Below are positions 17,025 through 25,840 of a stretch of DNA of 32,337 bases, one piece after another. How positions within the stretch are numbered: the stretch's first letter is position 1; each line of letters begins with the position of its first letter. The translations under genes and the position numbers were made by a program. Origin of the DNA: Caldilinea sp. CFX5 (lineage in GTDB: Bacteria; Chloroflexota; Anaerolineae; Caldilineales; Caldilineaceae). The notes beneath the pieces were generated by a model that was not told where the DNA came from, did no database searches, and saw nothing but the letters and a program-made list of their open reading frames with translations. The stretch spans positions 1 through 32,337 of the forward strand of contig QWII01000111.1 of the NCBI GenBank assembly GCA_021405325.1, written 5' to 3'.

Positions 17025-17030
17025 TACAAT
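17025..17030 (+). promoter_or_regulatory. -10 element for leaderless murJ mRNA
   Basis: TG-C-TACAAT is an extended -10 sequence ending 7 nt before the murJ ATG at 17038, so transcription would start at or next to the ATG. No convincing -35 is found at 16-18 nt. The same GTGCTACAAT decamer precedes the dehydrogenase at 10961-10970. Confidence 0.45.
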
Positions 17031-17037
17031 CAGCTTT

Positions 17038-18627
17038 ATGATTGTAGAGAAAACACCAAAAGAAACTGAAACGCAACTGACTGCTCGCCCCAGCTTTGCC
17101 CGCAGCGCCGTCTTACTCTCGATTGGCAATATCGCCAGCCGTGTCTTGGGCTTGCTGCGCGAAATGGTCATCCGGCGCTTGTTTGATGATCGGTTGGTGG
17201 GCGCTTTCACCATCGCCAGCCAGACGCCGACGCTCCTTTATGATCTCTTGATCGGAGGAATGTTAAGCGCGGCGTTAGTGCCGGTGTTGAGTGCGTATGT
17301 CCAACAAGATCGCCGCGCCTTTACGCATCTGGTCAACGTTCTCTTGACCTTATTCACTTGCCTGCTTACCCTCCTTACCGTGGCGCTGTTGCTCGCCGCC
17401 CCGCAGGTGACCTGGCTGCTGGCCGGCGGTTTTGCGGCCAATGATCCTGAACTTCTCGGCGTGACCACAAGGTTGATCCGCCAGATTACGCCGGCCATCT
17501 GGCTCTTTTGCATGGCCGGTTTGTTAACAGCCATGCTCTATGCCCTGCAACGATTCACTTGGCCGGCGCTTGCCACGGCCATTTATAATTTGGGCATTGT
17601 CGTCGCCGCGCCACTATTAGCCCCAAAGCTTGGGATTCACAGTCTAATCGTCGGCATTTTAGCCGGCGCCAGTTTGCAGTGCCTTTTGCTGGCCTGGGAT
17701 CTTCAGCGTGCAGGTATTGCTGTCCGCCCCAGTTTTGATTGGCGACATCCGGCGCTGCGCCAGATCATCACCCTCTACTTGCCGATTGCCGCCGGTTTGG
17801 TGGTCACGATGTTTCAAGTGGGGCTGGATCGCCGGTTAGCCAGCGGGATTAGCGCCGAAAGTATTGCCTGGATGCGCTATGCCACCACCTTGCAACAACT
17901 GCCCTTGGGGCTGATCAGCGTTGCCATTTCACTGGCGGCGTTGCCCCGCTTGAGTCAATACTTCGCGGCGCAACAGGAGGACGAATATCGCCAGACCTTG
18001 GGGCGCGGGCTGCGTATGGTGTTGCTGTTGATTGCCCCGGCGGCGGTGGCGCTTTGGCTGCTAGCAGCGCCGGTGACGCGGATTATCTTTCAACATGGAC
18101 AGTCATCAGTGCAAGATACCGAGCAGATTGTCCAGGCGTTGCATATCTACCTGATCGGAATGTTCTTTGCCGCGCTTGATTTTCCGCTAAATTACGCATT
18201 TTATGCGCGTAATAACACCCTGTTGCCGGCGATTGTTGGTGTGATTAGCGTTGGCGTTTACATGGTGACGGCTTTTACCCTGTTGCCGCGGTGGGGCTAC
18301 CTGGGCCTGGTTTGGGCGGATACAGCCAAACAAGCCAGCCATGCCCTGCTTATGATCGGTCTGTTGCGCTGGCGGGTGGGGCCGCTGACGGCGCAGGTGG
18401 GTCGGGGTTTGCTCTATGTCACAGCAGGCGCAAGCGCAATGGCAGTGACTATTTTTCTCCTGGCGCAGTGGGTTGACGCAAAGCACAACGCCACCTTTGG
18501 CGCCGATCTGCTGACGGTAGTTGTGGTGGGCGGCACCGGTTTTGCAGTCTATCTCGGGGTGTTGGCGTTGCTGCCTTTTGCCGAAATGCGCCAACTCTGG
18601 ACAACCTTTCGACAGCGCCTGGCATAG
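17038..18627 (+). CDS. murJ: Lipid II flippase MurJ
   Basis: The 529-residue product is a MOP-superfamily exporter of the MurJ/MviN type, which moves lipid II across the membrane for peptidoglycan synthesis. About 14 hydrophobic helices can be followed along the sequence. The opening [20 protein letters not shown] is the typical first-helix region, and the conserved [21 protein letters not shown] segment follows. I chose the ATG at 17038 because a longer frame from 16954 would begin inside an intergenic repeat. The hexamer TACAAT at 17025-17030 stands so close to this ATG that the mRNA may be leaderless. Length and helix pattern are normal for the family. Confidence 0.95.
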   Translation: MIVEKTPKETETQLTARPSFARSAVLLSIGNIASRVLGLLREMVIRRLFDDRLVGAFTIASQTPTLLYDLLIGGMLSAALVPVLSAYVQQDRRAFTHLVNVLLTLFTCLLTLLTVALLLAAPQVTWLLAGGFAANDPELLGVTTRLIRQITPAIWLFCMAGLLTAMLYALQRFTWPALATAIYNLGIVVAAPLLAPKLGIHSLIVGILAGASLQCLLLAWDLQRAGIAVRPSFDWRHPALRQIITLYLPIAAGLVVTMFQVGLDRRLASGISAESIAWMRYATTLQQLPLGLISVAISLAALPRLSQYFAAQQEDEYRQTLGRGLRMVLLLIAPAAVALWLLAAPVTRIIFQHGQSSVQDTEQIVQALHIYLIGMFFAALDFPLNYAFYARNNTLLPAIVGVISVGVYMVTAFTLLPRWGYLGLVWADTAKQASHALLMIGLLRWRVGPLTAQVGRGLLYVTAGASAMAVTIFLLAQWVDAKHNATFGADLLTVVVVGGTGFAVYLGVLALLPFAEMRQLWTTFRQRLA

Positions 18628-18686
18628 GGATTCCGCTTATTTTCCAACCAGCCGGCAGCAAACTGTATCTTTTTGCCAAGTGCGCG

Positions 18687-18692
18687 TATAAT
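18687..18692 (+). promoter_or_regulatory. -10 element inside a GCGCG dyad
   Basis: TATAAT stands between GCGCG on the left and CGCGC on the right, upstream of the small membrane protein gene at 18821. The -35 region is weak (TGTATC at 17-nt spacing). The flanking dyad could be an operator. Confidence 0.4.
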
Positions 18693-18820
18693 AGACGCGC
18701 CGGGTAACGACGAAGCCCGCTCCTGGTTGGTCCATGAACAGCCAGGAGGCGTGGTTTGTAATCAATGTGGCAAAACCAGATCTGAATTTTTATTTGAGTG
18801 AGTTATATAAGGTTAGTATA

Positions 18821-19099
18821 ATGGCAACGACTAAGAAAAAGACCAACATTTCCAAGAAGAGTGTGAGCAGCGCGCGCCCGCGGAGCTACAGCGAGCTTTA
18901 TAAGAACGATAAGTCATCCGCCCCGCAAGTATACAGTGCGTCGGCTCAAAAAGCCGGCACAACCAGTGAGGTCGCTGCGCCGGCGCCGGCGGTAAATTGG
19001 CGGGAAGAATATGCGCATGTCGTGCGCGACCTGCGGACGCTGTTGATCGTCTCCGCCACGCTCTTTGCAATTATTATCATCACCGGCTTCTTTGTCTAA
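18821..19099 (+). CDS. Small single-pass membrane protein
   Basis: The 92-residue product begins with a lysine- and serine-rich basic stretch, continues with an alanine/proline-rich linker and ends in one hydrophobic helix (LIVSATLFAIIIITGFFV) that runs to the C-terminus. This is a tail-anchored layout, with a positively charged cytosolic N-terminus. I chose the ATG at 18821 because AAGG precedes it at a suitable distance; the ATG at 18734 would add 29 residues of unrelated character. I do not recognise a family. The gene follows murJ by about 190 nt behind its own possible promoter and converges with the gene at 19192. Confidence 0.72.
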   Translation: MATTKKKTNISKKSVSSARPRSYSELYKNDKSSAPQVYSASAQKAGTTSEVAAPAPAVNWREEYAHVVRDLRTLLIVSATLFAIIIITGFFV

Positions 19100-19176
19100 G
19101 AAACTGTTTGCAAAGGTGATGCCGGACAGGCGGTCGCACACGACCTACGGTCGATCAGACTTTTCAAACAGCTTCT
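19099..19176. repeat. Imperfect inverted repeat between convergent genes
   Basis: The ends, 19099-19114 and 19161-19176, match at 14 of 16 positions (common core CTGTTTG). The loop contains a second small hairpin, GGTCG-CACA-CGACC. It occupies almost the whole gap between the tail-anchored protein gene and the membrane protein gene at 19192, including the last base of the former's stop codon. Confidence 0.65.
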
Positions 19177-19191
19177 AAAGGGTGACTGAGC

Positions 19192-19926
19192 CTACGGCTG
19201 TCCTTTTGTGTGGGCTGAGGGTGCTAAGAGGATCCAACCCAGTAGGTGCAAAAGCCAACAGAGCCAGAAGTTACGGGTAAAAATAAAAAGCACCGTGGTG
19301 GCAACCAAGAGGGCGCCCTTGCAGAGGCGTTGCGTCACCGTCGCCGGGTAGTATAAGGCTTCCGGTAGCGCAAGGGTAAGGGCCGCCCAGGCTGACCAAT
19401 AGCCGGCCTGCGTCATCGTGATTGGGAAAGTCAACAGCAGTTCCCAAAGTGCGCTGCGCAAAAAGGCTAGATGAAATTCTTCGGCGCCGATGTTGAGAAC
19501 TGAAATGGAAAATGCGGTTGCATACTGTTTCTGTCGTTCAGTGGCGCCTAATTGTTGTCCAGCCAGTGATCGACCCAGCGTTGGCGCCGCAACTGCTGGG
19601 GCAGTGGCGGCTGCGGCAACCGAAAAAGCCGTCACGCTACGGACAAGGGCTAATACCGCAAGGATACCGGCAATCAGCACGAGGCCAAAGCCAAAGCTGG
19701 CAAACCAGTTGATGCCGGTTAGCCCCATAAAACGGGGAGAAATGCCGCCGGTCAGCAACCCCAAGTAGGGGATGACAAACCAGCGGATGTTGCGTAGTGG
19801 GCGTCGGTAGATGGCCGGCGTCTGTTGGTAGATGAGCCATAACCCAAGTCCGCAGAGGATCGTTGCGCCCAGCCAACCAACAGGCGCTTGCCACAGCGTC
19901 TTGGCGGGAAGTGATAATTCGCTCAT
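19192..19926 (-). CDS. Multi-pass membrane protein, possibly CPBP-like
   Basis: The 244-residue product has about six or seven hydrophobic segments and no signal peptide cleavage site. In the centre, GAEEFHLAFLRSALWELL resembles the EExxxR motif of CPBP (CAAX-protease/bacteriocin-processing) membrane proteases, and a late WLCWLLHLLGW could supply the histidine. Spacing between the two Glu residues and Arg is larger than usual, so this is a weak resemblance rather than an assignment. The segment before it (VAAAATAPAVAAP) is a low-complexity alanine run. The start ATG at 19926 is only 42 nt from the divergent small gene at 19969. Otherwise I would call it a membrane protein of unknown function. 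Confidence 0.75.
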   Translation of the reverse strand: MSELSLPAKTLWQAPVGWLGATILCGLGLWLIYQQTPAIYRRPLRNIRWFVIPYLGLLTGGISPRFMGLTGINWFASFGFGLVLIAGILAVLALVRSVTAFSVAAAATAPAVAAPTLGRSLAGQQLGATERQKQYATAFSISVLNIGAEEFHLAFLRSALWELLLTFPITMTQAGYWSAWAALTLALPEALYYPATVTQRLCKGALLVATTVLFIFTRNFWLCWLLHLLGWILLAPSAHTKGQP

Positions 19927-19968
19927 CGTTGTTCTAAGGCAATCCTGTAGTCAAGAAGTCTTTCCATT

Positions 19969-20178
19969 ATGAATGTTCGCCGCCTGGTTATCTTTCTAAT
20001 CATTATACTATTATTAGCTATCTTTCGTCCATCCGGCGTCTGGCGTGAATTGAAACGGATCTGGGAACAACGGGAAACCATTACGCGTATCCTCACCGTT
20101 TTGGTGCTTGTTTACCTGGCCTATGGCATTTACCGCCTGTACAGCGACGGTTGGTTTGACCAATGGTTTGGCGTCTGA
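19969..20178 (+). CDS. Small two-helix membrane protein
   Basis: The 69-residue product has an N-terminal hydrophobic helix (LVIFLIIILLLAIF), a charged amphipathic middle (ELKRIWEQRETITR) and a second helix (ILTVLVLVYLAYGIY). I do not recognise the family. The hydrophobic pattern and a clean start and stop support a real gene despite the short length. It is divergent from the membrane protein at 19192 and followed by a hairpin at 20233. Confidence 0.62.
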   Translation: MNVRRLVIFLIIILLLAIFRPSGVWRELKRIWEQRETITRILTVLVLVYLAYGIYRLYSDGWFDQWFGV

Positions 20179-20232
20179 TAGTAAAGTGCAGAGGCGTTGA
20201 ACAATCGCCTTGACTTAACAACTTTTCTTCCC

Positions 20233-20252
20233 CGTCAGGCTCCTGCCTGACG
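20233..20252. repeat. Short perfect hairpin between convergent genes
   Basis: CGTCAGGC and GCCTGACG pair around TCCT in the 194-nt gap between the small membrane protein and the dioxygenase gene. A loose AT-rich stretch follows, so a weak terminator is possible. I see nothing else in this gap. Confidence 0.6.
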
Positions 20253-20372
20253 AAGATTTATATCTTCATACTGCTGCAAACTGCAAAACGACACTCCTTA
20301 AACCAACATTCGACATTCGTAAAACCGGCCTCTGCGAGCCAGGTTGCCTGATGAGTCAGCGGCGCTGCCAAG

Positions 20373-21212
20373 TTAAAAAATTTTATCCTGCGGCGTTGGG
20401 ATGTCATCTTGCGCTGGTCTTGGGTTGTGGGGCCAGTGACCGTTAGGATCGCTGCCACGCGTGATGATCGCGTTGCGCCGCCACCCTTTCAACTCACGCA
20501 CCTCCGGCGAGACAAAGCGCATGGTCAAGCCACAGCGGCGGCGACTGGATAGATTCGGTTCGGAGCCATGCAGCAGCAGATCAGAGTGGAGTGACATCTG
20601 GCCGGCCTTCATGGTGAACGGCACTGGCGCATCGCCATAACTCTCCGGTGAACGGACACTCTGATTCAACACATTATTTTCCTCGCTGGTGCTTTCTTCA
20701 AAGTCAAGCTGCCCATGCGTGTGGGAGCCGGGAATCACCGTCATTGGGCCATTTGCCAGATCGACATCATCAATCGCCAGCCAGACAGTGACGGTTTTGC
20801 TGGGCGTCAAGGGCCAATAGGAGGCGTCCTGGTGCCAACTGACCCGCTTGCCGTCGCCGGGGAGTTTGGCAAAGTAGTGGGTGGCCCAACAGATGAGGTC
20901 TTCGCCCAGCAGATCCTGCACATAGTCGAGGATGCGCGGGTGATTGACCAGATCGTAGATGCCGGGACAGCGGGTCTGCCAGCCGTTGATGGCGTAGTTA
21001 TTCCAGCCCTTCGCCAACGTTTTTGCCAGCAATTGCTCAAAATAGGCGCGCTGCTCGACGACTTCGTTCGGCGTCAACACATCAAGCGGGAAGATATAGC
21101 CCTTGCGGTTGTACTGGTCGATCTGGGCCGGGGTCAACACCTTGGGCGACGGATTGTGAACGGGGTGAAAGCTGAGATCGCGTTGCAGATCGGGGAAGGC
21201 GGTGTGCGACAT
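20373..21212 (-). CDS. Phytanoyl-CoA dioxygenase family protein
   Basis: The 279-residue product is a Fe(II)/2-oxoglutarate-dependent oxygenase of the PhyH family. The iron-binding facial triad can be read as H127 and D129 (in SWHQDASYW) and H215 (in SDLLLHGSEPN), and the 2-oxoglutarate-binding arginine is probably R224, R225 or R226. In this family substrates range from phytanoyl-CoA to small metabolites, antibiotics and quaternary amines, so the substrate is open. I chose the ATG at 21212 because a perfect AGGAGG (21220-21225 on the minus strand) stands 7 nt upstream; a codon at 21230 would lie before that site. The gene is divergent from DUF4058 copy 2. Confidence 0.93.
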   Translation of the reverse strand: MSHTAFPDLQRDLSFHPVHNPSPKVLTPAQIDQYNRKGYIFPLDVLTPNEVVEQRAYFEQLLAKTLAKGWNNYAINGWQTRCPGIYDLVNHPRILDYVQDLLGEDLICWATHYFAKLPGDGKRVSWHQDASYWPLTPSKTVTVWLAIDDVDLANGPMTVIPGSHTHGQLDFEESTSEENNVLNQSVRSPESYGDAPVPFTMKAGQMSLHSDLLLHGSEPNLSSRRRCGLTMRFVSPEVRELKGWRRNAIITRGSDPNGHWPHNPRPAQDDIPTPQDKIF

Positions 21213-21243
21213 GACGGTTCCTCCTGGCATAGCTGATCAGTTG

Positions 21244-21272
21244 TTGGCAACATGGTTGAATTTGAGTATAAT
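21244..21272 (+). promoter_or_regulatory. Sigma70-type promoter for DUF4058 copy 2
   Basis: TTGGCA (21244-21249) and TATAAT (21267-21272) are 17 nt apart. It points at the gene starting at 21341, which has AAGGAG before its ATG. Confidence 0.75.
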
Positions 21273-21340
21273 AACGCTATCGGTGACTACCATTGTATGT
21301 GCAGTCGGGCCATTTTGCCAAAGTGGCGTAAGGAGTACAG

Positions 21341-22132
21341 ATGCCATCACCTTTTCCTGGAATGGATCCCTATTTGGAAGGGTATTTATGGCCGGATGTT
21401 CATCATCGTTTAGCCACAGAGATTAGCGATCAACTAACCCCCAAACTGCGCCCACGTTATGTGGCTCGGATTGAAACTCAGGTAGTTGTTGATGAATCGC
21501 CGCAGGGCGAAATTGGCATTATGTACCCTGATGTTGAGATCATCATTGGTCGCAAACGGCAACCCGAACCACCACCGCAAAGGGGTAGCGGTGGTGTCTT
21601 GGTGGCTGAAGCGCCAGTGACAACGCCTGCATCCGTGATAGTGCAGTTACCAGAAGTACGCTTGGCATCGGTAGAAATTCGCGACCCTAATCAGAACCAA
21701 CTGGTCACAAGTATCGAAATCTTGTCACCTATCAATAAACGAGAGCCAGGTCTCACCAAATATCGGGAAAAGTGGCGCAAACTACGGGAAGCCGATGTCC
21801 ACATTTTGGAAATTGATCTGCTGCGGCGCGGCCAACGCTCCTTGCAGCATCCGAATTTGTCTAAAAGCGCTTATCGCGTTAGCTTAGTACGCGCCGGCAG
21901 CAACCAGATCCATGCCTGGACGCTGGCGTTATCCGATCCGTTGCCAATTGTTCCGGTGCCGTTGCGCCAGCCGGACGCCGATGTCACGCTCGATCTTGGG
22001 GTAGCGCTACGGGCAATCTACGACCGGGCCGCCTATGACCTTTCCATTGATTACGACGAACCGCCACCGCCACCTGCGCTCACGGCAGAGGAATTGCATT
22101 GGGTCAAGTCTGAAGTTTTGGCTGCACAGTAG
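21341..22132 (+). CDS. DUF4058 family protein, copy 2
   Basis: This 263-residue protein has the same length as copy 1 and shares the opening MPSPFPGMDPY, the PRYVAR segment, the central TSIEILSPINKR and ILEIDLLRRG motifs, and the PVPLRQPDADV segment near the C-terminus. Outside these blocks the two have diverged widely, so this is an old duplication or two separate acquisitions rather than a recent copy. The conserved acidic and lysine residues would be the place to look for an active site. It has its own promoter (21244-21272) and a good AAGGAG. A solitary GTCCC repeat unit and a long inverted repeat follow it. Function unknown. Confidence 0.9.
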   Translation: MPSPFPGMDPYLEGYLWPDVHHRLATEISDQLTPKLRPRYVARIETQVVVDESPQGEIGIMYPDVEIIIGRKRQPEPPPQRGSGGVLVAEAPVTTPASVIVQLPEVRLASVEIRDPNQNQLVTSIEILSPINKREPGLTKYREKWRKLREADVHILEIDLLRRGQRSLQHPNLSKSAYRVSLVRAGSNQIHAWTLALSDPLPIVPVPLRQPDADVTLDLGVALRAIYDRAAYDLSIDYDEPPPPPALTAEELHWVKSEVLAAQ

Positions 22133-22151
22133 ACCCTTGAACCGAGTACTC

Positions 22152-22178
22152 GTCCCGGAGGGACGCCTGAGTTTAGGG
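22152..22178. repeat. Solo GTCCC/CCTGAGTTTAGGG unit
   Basis: A GTCCC-GGA-GGGAC palindrome followed by GCCTGAGTTTAGGG matches the left arm of the element at 16896 at all but three positions. Here no partner in inverted orientation is present. Confidence 0.8.
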
Positions 22179-22191
22179 AAAATGCTCTAAG

Positions 22192-22340
22192 ACACTACAA
22201 CGGATGAGGGCGGGAACGGATTGATTAGCGACGGAACGAAAATCGTTACAACAAAAGGTTTCGTCCAAGGAAAAGACATCATTTTTGTACCCGTTTGGAA
22301 AGATACCAACATCCGTTCCCGCCCTCATCCGTTGTAGTGT
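22192..22340. repeat. 30-bp perfect inverted repeat with 89-nt loop
   Basis: The arms 22192-22221 and 22311-22340 are perfect reverse complements. Each arm has the word AACGGAT twice at 16-nt spacing. The loop has no gene. The right arm runs into the peptidase gene and encodes its last residues (HYNG) and stop codon. Confidence 0.92.
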
Positions 22341-23512
22341 TGTTCACCCAAAAACTCCAGCACCGTGCGCACGTAGGTACGGGCAATCGGCAACAGCGAG
22401 CTGAGTTGGAGATACTCGTTGGCTTCGCACGTATTGCCGCCATCCGGGCCGCAGATCAGGGTCGGGATCTGGCCGTGGAAGGCGAAGTGGCTGGTGTCGG
22501 CCACGCTACGTGCCAGGACAAAGCGGACAGGGTTGCCTTGCTCTTGTTCCAGATTGCGTTTGACGATCTGGACAAAGCGCGACTCTCGCGGCACAAGAAA
22601 AGGGCCAGGGGCCGGTGTCGGGCGTTCGTCCCAGGTCAGTTCATAGCGACCTTCAATGCCGGCCTGCGCGACCACGGCGTGAAGTTGGGCGGCGGCGTCC
22701 GTCACCGTTTGGCCGGGTAAGAGATGACGGTCGATATAAAGATCGGCCACTTCTGGCACCAGAATCAACGTGCCGCCCCCGTGAAGACCAATGACCGCCA
22801 AACTGCCGGGCAGGTTAAAATCAGCGTTGTAACCCAGATCAACTGCCGCTGGATCAGCCAGTAAGACCGCCACTTTGGCCGCGTCGGTGACGGCGTTGAT
22901 GCCCCGGCCAAAGGCGGCGTGAATCGTTCGCCCATAAAAGCGCAGATGAAAGACATGGCGTCCCCGTTGTCCAATGGTCAGCGTCCCTGTCGTCGAGGGT
23001 TCCGGCACCAGACAGGCGCTGCACCCGGCCAAGAACCCGCTGTTGATCAAGGCATGAGCGCCGCGTGACCAATTCTCCTCATCACTCGTGGCGGAAACGA
23101 TCAATTTGCCGCCTAACTTCACTCTTGATTTCACCACCGCTTCCACCGCCGCTAACAGACAGGCTGCGCCTCCCTTCATGTCATGCGTACCGAGTCCGTA
23201 GAGCCGATCTCCAACAATGGTGGGCGTGAAGGGTGGCGTCTGCCAACTGGCAAAGGCGTCAAAGGTGTCCAGGTGAAAATTGAGCATCAACACCGGCCCA
23301 TCAGCCGGGCCATCGATCCAGCCGATCACCGTGTCGCCGGCTTCTTCAACCGGCAGCCGCTGGACGGCGTCAAAGTTGAGTCCTTGCAGAAAATTGACCG
23401 TCCAATCGGCGATGCGCTGTTCGTTGCCGGTAGTCGAAGGAATGGCGACCAGGGTTTGCGCCAGTTCGACAATGCGTTTCTGTGAAAGATACGAAAGTGG
23501 CTCTTGGTTCAT
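22325..23512 (-). CDS. M20 family metallopeptidase (ArgE/DapE type)
   Basis: The product of 395 residues is a co-catalytic zinc amidohydrolase that would remove acyl or peptide groups from small substrates in the cytosol. Motifs seen: H80 and D82 (in NFHLDTF), the bridging D111 (in GTHDMKGG), and the catalytic base and metal ligand E145-E146 (in SDEENW). A dimerisation-domain histidine is present in GRTIHAAF. Near the C-terminus the usual metal-binding His of ArgE/DapE appears to be Cys (C362, in GNTCEANEYL); this may be a subfamily trait. The ATG at 23512 has AGGA 7 nt upstream and is preferred over the ATG two codons earlier. The last four residues and the stop come from an intergenic repeat. 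Confidence 0.92.
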   Translation of the reverse strand: MNQEPLSYLSQKRIVELAQTLVAIPSTTGNEQRIADWTVNFLQGLNFDAVQRLPVEEAGDTVIGWIDGPADGPVLMLNFHLDTFDAFASWQTPPFTPTIVGDRLYGLGTHDMKGGAACLLAAVEAVVKSRVKLGGKLIVSATSDEENWSRGAHALINSGFLAGCSACLVPEPSTTGTLTIGQRGRHVFHLRFYGRTIHAAFGRGINAVTDAAKVAVLLADPAAVDLGYNADFNLPGSLAVIGLHGGGTLILVPEVADLYIDRHLLPGQTVTDAAAQLHAVVAQAGIEGRYELTWDERPTPAPGPFLVPRESRFVQIVKRNLEQEQGNPVRFVLARSVADTSHFAFHGQIPTLICGPDGGNTCEANEYLQLSSLLPIARTYVRTVLEFLGEQHYNG

Positions 23513-23633
23513 GCTCATTTCCTACAATTATCGCGTTGAGATGGATGGCGGTTTGCCGCCACTTTACCACTCTCCTGCCGAAAAAGCAAGGGGTAAGTAA
23601 CAGACGCGCCGAGGGCAAAAGAAGCATACTGTG

Positions 23634-23662
23634 TTGACAATCTCTTTTCACTCATATACCAT
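23634..23662 (+). promoter_or_regulatory. Sigma70-type promoter for GH/SDR operon
   Basis: A perfect TTGACA (23634-23639) and TACCAT (23657-23662) are 17 nt apart. It precedes the glycoside hydrolase gene by about 40 nt; AAGGAG (23689-23694) is the ribosome site, 7 nt before the ATG. Confidence 0.7.
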
Positions 23663-23701
23663 TATCGCATCCAACAAATCACCGAAGCAAGGAGCTAACC
23701 A

Positions 23702-25081
23702 ATGAATTTCCCTGCCTTTCACGGCGTCTTGCGCCGTAACCCAACCAACCCCCGCTATTTCACCGATGAGACCGGCAGGGCAATCTACCTCACCGGCTCG
23801 CACACCTGGGCGACCTGGGTGGATCTCCGGCTGGAGAACGATCCGCCCTTTGACTGGCTGGGCTTTCTCGACATGGCGCAGCAGCATGGCCACAACTTTA
23901 TGCGTCTCTGGTCGTGGGATCACCCCAAGTTTGCGCCGTGGACCGACGACGTGGTCTACTTTGCCCCCATGCCCTATTTGCGCACCGGGCCAGGGCTGGC
24001 GAATGATGGGTTGCCTAAGTTTGACCTGACCCAGTTCAACCCGGTCTACTTTGACGCGCTGCGTCAGCGGGTGATCGAAGCGGGCAAGCGAGGCATCTAC
24101 CTGGCGGTGATGCTCTTTGAGGGCTGGTGTTTGAAGTGGAGCGTGCCGACCAGCGACGCCTGGAGCAGCCATCCCTTCCATCGCGCCAACAACATCAACG
24201 GCGTCGATGGCGATCCGAACAGCGACGGCAAGGCGGATGTCTATGCGCTCGAAGCGCCGCTGGTGTGGGAGCATCAACGGGCGTATGTGCGCAAGGTGAT
24301 CGAAACGGTCAACGAGTTTGATCACATCCTCTACGAGATCATCAACGAGGTTGAAAACAGTGAGCGCGGCTTTCAATGGCAGGTGAAGATGGTCGAGCTT
24401 GTGCGCGAGGTGGAGGCGACGCTGGCCAAACAGCACCCGGTCGGCATCACGGCTGAGGGGGGCGGGCAGTTCAACCCGGTCGTCTTTGCCAGCAACGCTG
24501 ATTGGATCTCACCCGGCAATGGCCCTAACCGTGAATACCGTTATGACCCGCCGGTGGCCGACGGCAGCAAAGTGATCCTGGTGGACACCGATCACATGTG
24601 GGGACATGGCGGCAACTACCGCTGGGCCTGGAAATCGTTCTTACGTGGTCACAACCCGCTCTTTATGGATCCGTGGGGGCCGGTGCCGGGACGAACACGC
24701 AAGGGCTATGCCGGCGCCATTCTCAATGTGCGCGACTACCCGACCTACGAACCGTTGCGGGTGGCGCTAGGCCAGGCGCGACGCTTTGCCCAACGGCTCG
24801 ACCTGAACGCGGCGTTGCCGCGCCCCGAATTTGCCTCGTCGCGCTACTGTCTCGCCAACCCTGGTCATGAGTATCTGGTCTACATCCCCGACGATGACCG
24901 CGTCGATGTTTATCTGGGCATCGAACCAAAGTTGTACAGCGCCGAGTGGTTTGATACGCGCAGCGGGGAAATCAGGATGGGGGACGCCGTGCAAGGTGGC
25001 GGCAATCGTCATTTCACCTCTCCCTTCGGCCTGGAATCCATTCTTTATTTACGGAGCGAAGATCATGCGACTGCAAGCTAA
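23702..25081 (+). CDS. DUF4038/apiosidase-like glycoside hydrolase
   Basis: The 459-residue product has the TIM-barrel architecture of DUF4038 (apiosidase-like, GH140-related) enzymes: an N-terminal FxxxLTGSHTWATW segment, an NFMRLWSWDH strand and YEIINEVEN, where N215-E216 would be the strand-4 Asn-Glu pair with the acid/base. A beta-sandwich of about 90 residues follows, ending in FGLESILYL. No signal peptide is present, so it should act in the cytosol on imported oligosaccharides. Members of this group remove branched sugars such as apiose from pectin side chains, but specificity here is unknown. It overlaps the next gene by 17 nt, showing a shared transcript with the SDR dehydrogenase. 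Confidence 0.87.
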   Translation: MNFPAFHGVLRRNPTNPRYFTDETGRAIYLTGSHTWATWVDLRLENDPPFDWLGFLDMAQQHGHNFMRLWSWDHPKFAPWTDDVVYFAPMPYLRTGPGLANDGLPKFDLTQFNPVYFDALRQRVIEAGKRGIYLAVMLFEGWCLKWSVPTSDAWSSHPFHRANNINGVDGDPNSDGKADVYALEAPLVWEHQRAYVRKVIETVNEFDHILYEIINEVENSERGFQWQVKMVELVREVEATLAKQHPVGITAEGGGQFNPVVFASNADWISPGNGPNREYRYDPPVADGSKVILVDTDHMWGHGGNYRWAWKSFLRGHNPLFMDPWGPVPGRTRKGYAGAILNVRDYPTYEPLRVALGQARRFAQRLDLNAALPRPEFASSRYCLANPGHEYLVYIPDDDRVDVYLGIEPKLYSAEWFDTRSGEIRMGDAVQGGGNRHFTSPFGLESILYLRSEDHATAS

Positions 25082-25826
25082 AGTTTGTCTCGTCACCGGC
25101 GGCGGTTCGGGGATTGGGCGCGCCGCCGCGTTACATATGGCGCGCGAAGGGGCCGCTGTGATCATTGCCGACTGGAACGCAGCTAATGGCGCCGCCGTCG
25201 CGCAGGAAATTATCCAACAAGGCGGACGCGCCCACTTTCAACAGACCGACGTGTCGAAGAGCGCCGATTGTGAAGCAATGGTTACTGCCGCCGTCAGCCA
25301 CTTTGGGCGATTGGATGTGATCTTTGCCAACGCCGGCATTGAGATGTGGCAGCAGGATAGTTTTGCTCACGATACGCCGGAAGCGGTGTGGGATCGCATT
25401 CACAGCGTCAACTTGCGGGGCCTGTGGCTCAGTTGTAAATATGCCGCCCAGCAGATGTTGATACAAGGGAGCGGTTCGATCATTGTCACCGGCTCACCGA
25501 CCGGCATCACCGGCTGCGCACCGGATGAGATTGCCTACAGCGCCAGCAAAGGGGGCGTCATGGCCCTGGCGCGGGCAATGGCGATTGGTTATGCCGACAA
25601 GGGCATTCGCGTCAACATTGTGGTGCCGGGCAACATCGACACGCCGCTCAATGCCGCTGCCCTGGCCACCAACGAATTGCGCGCCGCCGCTGTGACGTCA
25701 ATTCCTATGCGCCGGCTCGGCATGGCCGAAGACATTTCCGGCGTGGTCGTCTTCCTGGCCTCTGATGATGCCCGTTATTGTACCGGCGGCTACTTTATGG
25801 CCGACGGTGGGTTGCTGGCGATCTAA
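25065..25826 (+). CDS. SDR family oxidoreductase
   Basis: The 253-residue product is a classical short-chain dehydrogenase. It has the cofactor loop TGGGSGIG (11-18), D36 at the end of strand 2 (favouring NAD), the structural NAG (89-91) and the tetrad N116, S144, Y158 and K162 (in YSASK). All catalytic residues are intact. It should oxidise or reduce a sugar, sugar acid or polyol. The ATG at 25065 has GGAG 8 nt before it and lies inside the 3' end of the glycoside hydrolase gene. The pairing suggests that the hydrolase releases the sugar this enzyme oxidises, which is inference from context. Confidence 0.94.
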   Translation: MRLQAKVCLVTGGGSGIGRAAALHMAREGAAVIIADWNAANGAAVAQEIIQQGGRAHFQQTDVSKSADCEAMVTAAVSHFGRLDVIFANAGIEMWQQDSFAHDTPEAVWDRIHSVNLRGLWLSCKYAAQQMLIQGSGSIIVTGSPTGITGCAPDEIAYSASKGGVMALARAMAIGYADKGIRVNIVVPGNIDTPLNAAALATNELRAAAVTSIPMRRLGMAEDISGVVVFLASDDARYCTGGYFMADGGLLAI

Positions 25827-25840
25827 GTTTGCTGCATCAT

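Noticed and set aside
16954..17037. N-terminal extension of murJ
   Set aside because: The extra codons come from an intergenic repeat and the residues do not look like a MurJ N-terminus; the ATG at 17038 begins the conserved region.
19192..19926. Firm assignment as a CPBP membrane protease
   Set aside because: Only an E-E pair with a distant Arg and a late His are seen; spacing differs from the family, so the name is kept as a possibility only.
22192..22340. A MITE or non-autonomous insertion sequence
   Set aside because: The 149-nt element has perfect terminal arms, but I find no target-site duplication and no second full copy in the window, so I record it only as an inverted repeat.
23648..24436. 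Open frame of 262 codons on the minus strand
   Set aside because: It overlaps the glycoside hydrolase gene and its promoter; the codon pattern supports only the plus-strand gene.
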